A DNA stretch of 10,168 bases. Source: an uncultured Clostridium sp. Its GTDB lineage: Bacteria; Bacillota; Clostridia; Clostridiales; Clostridiaceae. Below, piece by piece: positions 5,668-10,168 of the stretch; positions within the stretch are counted from its first letter, which is position 1, and the number at the start of each line of letters is the position of its first letter. The translations under genes and the position numbers were made by a program. The notes beneath the pieces are model-generated. The model was not told where the DNA came from and searched no databases. It was given only the letters and a program-made list of their open reading frames with translations. The stretch covers positions 1 to 10,168 of the forward strand of contig CAKVLD010000087.1 of assembly GCA_934755305.1 (NCBI GenBank), read 5' to 3'.

Positions 5668-6279
5668 TTATATAATCTTTTTATTTTTTCCAATTATTTT
5701 ATTATATTCTCCCATCTCCTTAATTCTTTGCATCTCTACTGGTGTTATCTTCTTAAGTTCATCAAACAAATTATGTATACCCAGTTTATTTTCCTCTCTA
5801 AATCTCTTTAATATAGTTTTTTTCTTATATACCTGTTGCTTTGTAGTACTAGTTATTCTAATCAATCTCATCAATAAATTTTCATCTACAATAACATAAG
5901 ACTTAAGAAACATTATAAATGCCTTTCTAGTATTCTTCTTCCATCTATAGTAGGACTCTAACATTTGCTTAAATTCTATATCTTTTAACTCATCTAACTC
6001 AATATCATTAATACAATAATATTCTCTAAAATTTCTTTTTCTAATTGTTACTGCTGAGTTTACGTTATAAATTATATATTGACTTCTATAGAAGTCTTCC
6101 TCTGCTTCTGCTTCTATAATAACCTTAACTCTCCATCCTTCATTAATTTTTATTTTATTATATCTACTTATAGTCTTTACACAACAATATCTACTATACT
6201 TCTTCATATTGCTTGTGCCCTGTTCTTTTTTAATTACACTTATTTCTCTTTTCAGTTTAAATTTTTCATTTGTTAACAT
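5668..6279 (-). CDS. Hypothetical 203-aa basic protein next to the candidate origin
   Basis: A soluble protein, rich in Lys and Arg, of no recognised family. AAAGGGAG nine bases before the ATG supports the start. The N-terminal third is very basic (KFKLKREISVIKKEQ, MKKYSRYC). A beta-rich stretch with acidic patches follows (VKVIIEAEAEEDF, SQYIIYNVNSAVTIRKR). The C-terminal half is helical and basic (RWKKNTRKAFIMFLKSYV; TTKQQVYKKKTILKRF). It follows the helicase gene in the same direction, separated by about 300 bases of inverted repeats. The basic charge and location suggest a DNA-binding replication or initiator partner, but no motif proves this. Confidence 0.72.
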   Translation of the reverse strand: MLTNEKFKLKREISVIKKEQGTSNMKKYSRYCCVKTISRYNKIKINEGWRVKVIIEAEAEEDFYRSQYIIYNVNSAVTIRKRNFREYYCINDIELDELKDIEFKQMLESYYRWKKNTRKAFIMFLKSYVIVDENLLMRLIRITSTTKQQVYKKKTILKRFREENKLGIHNLFDELKKITPVEMQRIKEMGEYNKIIGKNKKII

Positions 6280-6355
6280 AATATTTCTCTCCCTTTATAA
6301 TTTAAAATTTATAATACACCAATTATAGATATTTATTAGCCATTTCCCTCTTAGT

Positions 6356-6426
6356 AAAATGTTATTAAATCTGTTCATTCCCTCGCTCGTACCTCGCTCA
6401 CTCATTTCCATATTTAATAACATTTT
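6356..6426. repeat. Long inverted repeat IR1
   Basis: Perfect 15-bp arms (AAAATGTTATTAAAT at 6356-6370 and its complement at 6412-6426) enclose 41 bases. The loop is richer in GC than its surroundings and carries a direct repeat of CCTCGCTC (around 6380-6400). It is the first of three consecutive inverted repeats in the gap between the 203-aa gene and the helicase. Confidence 0.85.
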
Positions 6427-6428
6427 TT

Positions 6429-6506
6429 TGAATTCCCATTATTCTCTTATTTCACTTCAGCTCCACGTTGTTTCGCTTCGTTACATAAGAAAATAATGAA
6501 AATTCA
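6429..6506. repeat. Long inverted repeat IR2
   Basis: Two 22-base arms (6429-6450 and 6485-6506) pair at 19 of 22 positions; the three mismatches would be G-U-like wobbles in one transcribed strand. The 34-base loop carries TTTCGCTTCG (6471-6480), and a related AAAGCTTCGCCG lies just after the right arm at 6513-6524. It begins two bases after IR1 ends. Confidence 0.8.
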
Positions 6507-6525
6507 AGTGGAAAGCTTCGCCGTT

Positions 6526-6581
6526 TGTTAACATTTCAGTGATTACATATATTTATAATAATACGCACAGAAATGTTAACA
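6526..6581. repeat. Long inverted repeat IR3 at the helicase 3' end
   Basis: Sixteen-base arms (TGTTAACATTTCAGTG at 6526-6541 and CACAGAAATGTTAACA at 6566-6581) pair at 15 of 16 positions around a 24-base AT-rich centre. It abuts the helicase stop codon. No T-run follows on the minus strand, so it is not an ordinary terminator. Confidence 0.8.
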
Positions 6582-6582
6582 C

Positions 6583-7836
6583 CTACTTTTTACTAATTAT
6601 CGATACTCTAGTAATTTTACTTTTGATTCTAATACTATAATTATTAATACTATATCCTTGTCCAATTAATTGTTTTGATAGTCCTTTCCACTTAATCAAT
6701 CTTCCTCTTTCGTCAAATATACCAACTTCTATTGATAGCTCTTGCTTATCTTTAGATGTTAATGGTCTGTTTAACCACTTATCATCTAATAGAATTTCAT
6801 TAATTTTTATTTTCTCATTAGTTTTTAAGAATAATACTTCTATATCCTTTCTCACCCTACTTCTAGCTTGAACTTGAGTAGTTTCATTTGTTGAATTAAC
6901 TAAAACCCAATCAATATCTTTATTTTTTATGTTAACTCCAGTTTGTAAACTTGCATTTATAACTAATATATCTAGTTCTTCAGGAATTAAAGATTCTTTT
7001 ACTATAGAGTCTAAACACTCCAATTGATATGTACTCATAGCATTATCCTTATTGTTTAAAGACCATAATCCAACTGCTTTTAATCCTACTTCACGGCAAG
7101 TCTTAACTATAGACTTTACAGTCGTTATTCTATCTGTATAAACTAACATTTTTATTTTTTGTTTTAATGTTATCTCCTTAAACTCTTTTATTATTTTTTT
7201 TATATCCTTATTAGTTGAATATGGTATTATCACATTTTCCCTTAACCTTTTAATACCAGTATCTTTGCTAAAATCAAATACATTATGTAATCTTTTAGAA
7301 TCTATTACCTTAGGTGTAGCACTTAATAAGATAACTTTGGCTTGTTTACTCAATTTATTAATAGTTTCAATAGCAATTTTATAAACCTGTGTTTCCTCAT
7401 CATCAAACTTTCTATGATAATCTATAACCTGATGTGCTTCATCACATATTATCATTTTTACTGTAATAAAAGCATCAGGGTTATTGCTTGATAACAATCC
7501 AAATTGGGCATATGTCATAACAGTTATTCTATTTTCACCAACACCTTCACCAAATACAATAGAATTACTAACTACATTATTATCATCACTTTTATAATAA
7601 AATCTACATAAGCTTGAATAGTCCTTATCTAAAGCAACTGCATTTTTTAAGTTTCTTGTATCACATAAGTAAATTATATTTTCTAACTTTTCGCCTTTAA
7701 TTAATGTATTAAAAGTAAAATAAGTTTTTCCACTTCCACAAGGTGCTATTATTAAACTAATACCATCAGAAATAGCATACCCGTTTTCATTCCATAATTC
7801 ACTTAAAGTTTTTTCAACTTTTATAATACTTCTCAT
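6583..7836 (-). CDS. DEAH-box superfamily 2 helicase, putative element replication protein
   Basis: This 417-residue ATP-dependent helicase has Walker A APCGSGKT (31-38), DEAH (132-135, in IICDEAH), motif III SATP (172-175), motif V-like NASLQTGVNIKN (294-305) and motif VI QVQARSRVR (321-329) with the arginine fingers. The second RecA-like domain begins near residue 200. The C-terminal 85 residues are an added region of unknown role, ending in a basic tail. There is no primase or zinc domain. AAAGGAG ten bases upstream supports the start. The gene has its own promoter (7881-7910), which is nearly the same as that of the recombinase operon, and it is followed by long inverted repeats and an unknown basic gene. 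It most likely unwinds the element's DNA for replication after excision; an accessory or defence helicase is an alternative. Confidence 0.88.
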   Translation of the reverse strand: MRSIIKVEKTLSELWNENGYAISDGISLIIAPCGSGKTYFTFNTLIKGEKLENIIYLCDTRNLKNAVALDKDYSSLCRFYYKSDDNNVVSNSIVFGEGVGENRITVMTYAQFGLLSSNNPDAFITVKMIICDEAHQVIDYHRKFDDEETQVYKIAIETINKLSKQAKVILLSATPKVIDSKRLHNVFDFSKDTGIKRLRENVIIPYSTNKDIKKIIKEFKEITLKQKIKMLVYTDRITTVKSIVKTCREVGLKAVGLWSLNNKDNAMSTYQLECLDSIVKESLIPEELDILVINASLQTGVNIKNKDIDWVLVNSTNETTQVQARSRVRKDIEVLFLKTNEKIKINEILLDDKWLNRPLTSKDKQELSIEVGIFDERGRLIKWKGLSKQLIGQGYSINNYSIRIKSKITRVSIISKK

Positions 7837-7880
7837 AAGATTTTAACTCCTTTATTTATAATTCGAATTTTCTTCACTTT

Positions 7881-7910
7881 ACTATATGTAATGAACTGTA
7901 AAAACGTAAA
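7881..7910 (-). promoter_or_regulatory. Promoter/operator for the helicase gene
   Basis: On the minus strand a -35 TTTACG (7905-7910) and a -10 TATAGT (7881-7886) lie 18 bases apart. The start would be near 7875, giving a leader of about 40 bases. The 33-bp box 7878-7910 is framed by TTTAC and GTAAA and matches the box at 1970-2002 at 25 of 33 positions, including TTTACTAT at one end and the A5 tract next to GTAAA at the other. Identity in the spacer suggests a shared regulator. Confidence 0.6.
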
Positions 7911-7966
7911 ATAATCTCAATTAAATTTATGAAAAATATTATTTTATATAATATAAGCCCTGTAAT

Positions 7967-8014
7967 CTAATAAAAATAATCATGTTCCTTGTCTTTATCT
8001 ATCCTCTTTTGCAT
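7967..8014 (-). other. Short reading frame, possible gene remnant
   Basis: In the 295-base gap between the helicase and the GIY-YIG gene, a minus-strand frame is open from 8041 to a TAG at 7967-7969. From an ATG at 8012-8014 it encodes MQKRIDKDKEHDYFY, and the codons before it read IYFDFVKIA. The ribosome binding site is weak. It looks like the tail of a lost protein or a chance frame. The rest of the gap holds the helicase promoter and a terminator. Confidence 0.15.
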
Positions 8015-8072
8015 AGCTATCTTTACAAAATCGAAATAGATTTATATATAATTTAAGTATAAAAATAGATAT

Positions 8073-8103
8073 AAAAAACTGATACAAATTTGATTTGCAT
8101 CAG
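8073..8103 (-). terminator. Terminator of the GIY-YIG gene
   Basis: An 11-bp stem with one G-U pair (8079-8089 with 8093-8103), a three-base loop, and then six T's on the minus strand. It lies 28 bases after the stop of the GIY-YIG gene, so that gene is transcribed as its own unit and does not read into the helicase. Confidence 0.9.
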
Positions 8104-8131
8104 CTTTAAAATTGATTTAATATATTAAATT

Positions 8132-9052
8132 TTACTTTAACTTACATTTATCACATCTACCACTATTCCATGATTTACCATGAAAATATTCCCCACAACT
8201 TTTACATTTGCAATTAAACACTTTATTTTTAGCTCTTTCGCTCATCTTTCTTCTAGTTTCTTCAGAATGCTTCTTACCATACATAGGATTTTTTTCCCCT
8301 TTAATCTTTTCTCCATTTCCCCAATTAGGATTATTTTTCCCTAAACTTCTCGCCCTACACTTTTCTCTATACTCTTCCGAATGCTTTCTTCCCTTATTAA
8401 AATGAATTTTTCCTGTATTATTTTTTTTAAGAGTATTACTAATTTTTAATTTATGCTCTTCAGATAATGATCTTCCTTTTTGGGCTTCACTCATTTTTCT
8501 TCTAGATTCATCTGTATGACTTCTATTATACATTGGATTATTTTCAGGCACCTTAAACCTTTCTTTTGCCTTTTCCGATATCATTCTCTTAGTTTCTTCA
8601 CTATGCATTTTTCCATAAAAAGGATTATTTTCTCCTAATCTTTCTTTTGCATTATCACTTAATATTTTTCTTACTTCAATAGTATGTTTTTTACCATAAA
8701 AAGGATTGTTTTCACCTTTTATCAAATAACCTTTACCATACTTCGGATTATCCTTTCCACATTTAAAAGGATGTCCATCCCCTCCATCAGTTTCATTAGT
8801 TAATCTAAAGTTTGAAGTTTGTCTATAGTATGCAATTAATTCAATTTCCTTTTCAAAAGCTTTTTCCTCTGTAAGATTAATAAATACCTTTCTCACATCA
8901 CATTCATGTGTATTGTAATAATCTATAAAGAACTGATTCCTTCCTGATTTTTGCAAATATCTATTGTTACATCCTTTTCCTACATAAAATACTTCTCCAG
9001 TTTTTTTATTAAACCATTCATAAATGTAGTATCTATTATCTCTATTTTCCAT
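8132..9052 (-). CDS. GIY-YIG endonuclease with NUMOD3 repeats (homing-type)
   Basis: This 306-residue protein has an N-terminal GIY-YIG nuclease domain (about 7-90): YIY (9-11), YVG (23-25) in FYVGKG, Arg31, and a conserved acidic helix (TEEKAFEKEIELIAYY) with the metal-binding Glu. The middle holds about five to seven tandem NUMOD3-type DNA-binding repeats, such as ENNPFYGKKH followed by SEETRRKMSERAK. It ends with a zinc-finger-like CKCKSCG...CDKC. This design fits free-standing or intron-encoded phage homing endonucleases, which nick specific DNA and spread their own gene. It lies alone with a terminator on each side and interrupts no visible gene. GGGGA about eight bases before the ATG is its ribosome binding site. 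It is probably a selfish passenger, though in a satellite such an enzyme could also cut helper DNA. Confidence 0.9.
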   Translation of the reverse strand: MENRDNRYYIYEWFNKKTGEVFYVGKGCNNRYLQKSGRNQFFIDYYNTHECDVRKVFINLTEEKAFEKEIELIAYYRQTSNFRLTNETDGGDGHPFKCGKDNPKYGKGYLIKGENNPFYGKKHTIEVRKILSDNAKERLGENNPFYGKMHSEETKRMISEKAKERFKVPENNPMYNRSHTDESRRKMSEAQKGRSLSEEHKLKISNTLKKNNTGKIHFNKGRKHSEEYREKCRARSLGKNNPNWGNGEKIKGEKNPMYGKKHSEETRRKMSERAKNKVFNCKCKSCGEYFHGKSWNSGRCDKCKLK

Positions 9053-9120
9053 ATTCTCTTCCCCACTACTTATAATATTTTATTTTTAATTTACTTTGTA
9101 ATTGATTCATCGCTCCTTAA

Positions 9121-9142
9121 AGTTCTTAACCTAGTTAAGACT
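9121..9142 (-). promoter_or_regulatory. Hairpin in the leader of the GIY-YIG gene
   Basis: TTCTTAAC and GTTAAGA form a 7-bp stem with a three-base loop (CTA), extended by AGT/ACT past a bulge. On the minus strand it precedes AAGGAGCGATG and a 14-codon frame (MNQLQSKLKIKYYK) that ends 14 bases before the GIY-YIG start. It could be an operator, attenuator or leader-peptide element. Several TATAAT-like -10 sequences lie upstream at about 9150-9180, without a convincing -35. Confidence 0.3.
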
Positions 9143-9210
9143 TTATTAATACCATTTTATATATTATATTATACCTTATAATCTTACCATATTTTTCAAT
9201 AAATTTGCAA

Positions 9211-9241
9211 CAAAAAAAGATTAGCTTTTCATGGCTAATCT
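9211..9241 (-). terminator. Terminator of the HDRF-motif gene
   Basis: An 8-bp stem (AGATTAGC at 9218-9225 with GCTAATCT at 9234-9241) has an eight-base loop and seven T's next on the minus strand. It lies 33 bases after the stop of the 9274-10017 gene. Confidence 0.85.
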
Positions 9242-9273
9242 CCCTAATCAATCTTTTAAATTAAATATATATT

Positions 9274-10017
9274 TTATATCTTCAAATAGTCTAAAACTTC
9301 TTTTGCATCCTCTTTTTTAATTTCATCATAATAGCATAATTTTTTACCTATACCATTAAGAGAAGTTCCAAATACAAATCCATCATATGTTTCTTTTGTA
9401 ATCCAAAATCTATCATGAAAATCATTTATATCTCTGTGACTTAAAGTAATATTATAACTACTAAGATGACTTTGTATATCTGAAAATAAATTTATATCTA
9501 AAGTTTTTTGCATACCAAAATGAACTATCTCTTTTGCTTTTAAAGATTCTAAAACTGCTATTAAGTCTTTTTTGTACTGATTATCATACTTATTAGGAAA
9601 TAAATAGTTATCTGTAATTACTATAGTTTTCTGATTTGCACATAATCCTACTAATTTATCTATCATAAATGAAGCTGTATCGCTAATATCAGTTGGTTTT
9701 ATTACCCCTTCTAACAATGGGACTAATTTTTCTCCCTTCTCGCCCAAAACAAGTTCACCATTCATTTCCATTTCACATAAAATCTTTAAATCTATTCGTG
9801 CTTTTATTGGTTTAATATTATGATAACATTCATTTCCATATTTTATTATATTTGCTTCAACTTCATCAACATTACAATCTTTTGGAAAACATAATGTATA
9901 TACTATTGACTCTTCATTATCAACTATAACCCCTATATGATTTAAAAATTTTTTTCCCCAAAAATTAGTTTGAGCAGAGTCTACATTAATAGATTTTAAG
10001 TAATTGCACATGTCCAT
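9274..10017 (-). CDS. Phospholipase-D-like (HDRF motif) protein, start uncertain
   Basis: This 247-residue protein has the C-terminal signature HDRFWI (201-206) and then FGTSLNGIGKK (216-226). This pattern is shared with degenerate phospholipase-D-like domains found in mobile-element and defence-related proteins (typically HDRF-hydrophobic-I...GAS-L..LGKK). Catalysis is uncertain because a second HKD motif is not seen. A middle part (about 129-175) alternates strand and helix (TIVITDNYLFP, EIVHFG). The given ATG (10017) has no ribosome binding site. In-frame coding-like sequence continues upstream for 20 codons to TAA 10078-10080 with no normal start. A well-placed AAGGA and ATG at 10053-10055 lie in another frame, so the N-terminus may be frameshifted. 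It has its own promoter and terminator. It may be accessory or defence cargo. Confidence 0.7.
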   Translation of the reverse strand: MDMCNYLKSINVDSAQTNFWGKKFLNHIGVIVDNEESIVYTLCFPKDCNVDEVEANIIKYGNECYHNIKPIKARIDLKILCEMEMNGELVLGEKGEKLVPLLEGVIKPTDISDTASFMIDKLVGLCANQKTIVITDNYLFPNKYDNQYKKDLIAVLESLKAKEIVHFGMQKTLDINLFSDIQSHLSSYNITLSHRDINDFHDRFWITKETYDGFVFGTSLNGIGKKLCYYDEIKKEDAKEVLDYLKI

Positions 10018-10076
10018 TCTATATTTAATTCTTAATTCACAATCATTTATATCATATAATTCCTTAACAGTTGTAT

Positions 10077-10104
10077 TTTATACTTAACTTGTGGTTCTTT
10101 CCAA
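10077..10104 (-). promoter_or_regulatory. Promoter for the HDRF-motif gene
   Basis: On the minus strand TTGGAA (10099-10104) and TATAAA (10077-10082) are separated by 16 bases, close to the sigma-A consensus. Transcription would start near 10070, just upstream of the AAGGA at 10061-10065. This placement supports translation starting near 10055 rather than at the ATG at 10017. Confidence 0.5.
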
Positions 10105-10115
10105 TGTTAGTTGAA

Positions 10116-10155
10116 TCTCTTCAATACTTATATAATTATTAAGTTATTGAAGAGA
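10116..10155. terminator. Inverted repeat at the right edge, possible plus-strand terminator
   Basis: Perfect 11-bp arms (TCTCTTCAATA at 10116-10126 and TATTGAAGAGA at 10145-10155), with a further CTT/AAG pairing inside and an AT-rich loop. GTTTTATCTT follows on the plus strand. No plus-strand gene feeds into it, so it could also be an operator or boundary structure upstream of the HDRF-gene promoter. Confidence 0.4.
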
Positions 10156-10168
10156 GTTTTATCTTATT

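Larger units (their letters stand above)
6356..6581. other. Candidate replication origin or structured RNA region
   Basis: Three long inverted repeats occupy almost the whole gap between the helicase and the 203-aa gene. Their loops hold GC-rich motifs (CGCTCG, CGCTTCG, GCTTCGCCG), set in a very AT-rich background. Satellites and plasmids often place the origin beside the replication helicase or initiator gene, so this is a plausible origin. Equally possible is a structured transcript made from the helicase mRNA 3' region. No short direct iterons of uniform spacing were found. Confidence 0.4.

Noticed and set aside
6079..6276. Plus-strand 65-aa frame with a Phe/Tyr/Ile-rich sequence
   Set aside because: It is the antisense shadow of the basic 203-aa gene; there is no promoter or ribosome binding site.
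8208..8405. Plus-strand 65-aa frame
   Set aside because: It is antisense to the NUMOD3 repeat region; its internal repetition (SSECFLP) only mirrors those repeats.
8220..8780. Periodic repeats at DNA level that might suggest a CRISPR or tandem array
   Set aside because: They encode the NUMOD3 protein repeats in frame and are too diverged and irregular for a CRISPR array.
8951..9181. Plus-strand 76-aa hydrophobic frame
   Set aside because: It overlaps the GIY-YIG catalytic domain in antisense and runs into AT-rich intergenic DNA without a ribosome binding site.
1..10168. tRNA or rRNA gene as integration target
   Set aside because: No tRNA-like cloverleaf or rRNA sequence was seen; a serine recombinase with a disrupted protein gene explains the junction better.

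Overview
The window is AT-rich Gram-positive DNA. It has strong AAGGAG-type ribosome binding sites, T-run terminators, and codon use and gene types typical of Clostridium or a close Firmicute relative. Nearly all of it looks like one integrated mobile element with every confident gene on the minus strand. At the left edge (3-140, plus strand) is the 3' end of a host membrane-protein reading frame. It runs convergently into the 3' end of a large serine recombinase gene, which marks the left element/host boundary. The right boundary is not seen.

Layout, following transcription from right to left. (1) 10168-9274: a promoter and a gene for a phospholipase-D-like (HDRF motif) protein that may have a damaged start, then a terminator. 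(2) 9052-8132: a GIY-YIG endonuclease with tandem NUMOD3-type DNA-binding repeats and its own terminator. (3) 7836-5668: a putative replication module. It has a DEAH-box SF2 helicase, three consecutive long inverted repeats (6356-6581, candidate origin or structured RNA), and an unrecognised basic protein. (4) 5345-2116: a compact eight-gene operon: HNH endonuclease, ribbon-helix-helix protein, P27-like small terminase, a 121-aa unknown, two tandem paralogous 79-aa proteins, a 218-aa coiled-coil protein and an HK97-type prohead protease. A 14-bp perfect-stem terminator ends it. (5) 1855-118: a 69-aa protein and the serine recombinase.

The element carries cos-type packaging functions (HNH and TerS) and a capsid-maturation protease. 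No large terminase, portal, major capsid, tail or lysis gene is visible. The genes are intact, closely packed and translationally coupled, so this looks less like a decayed prophage than a phage satellite. Such an element would use a helper phage's capsid and large terminase, with TerS redirecting packaging and the protease plus accompanying small proteins acting on the helper's capsid assembly. This role is an inference from gene content.

The recombinase operon and the helicase share a 33-bp promoter/operator-like sequence in the same position and orientation, which suggests common control of excision and replication. The HNH gene has no standard start codon for its zinc-ribbon N-terminus; an ATT with a good ribosome binding site is the likely start.
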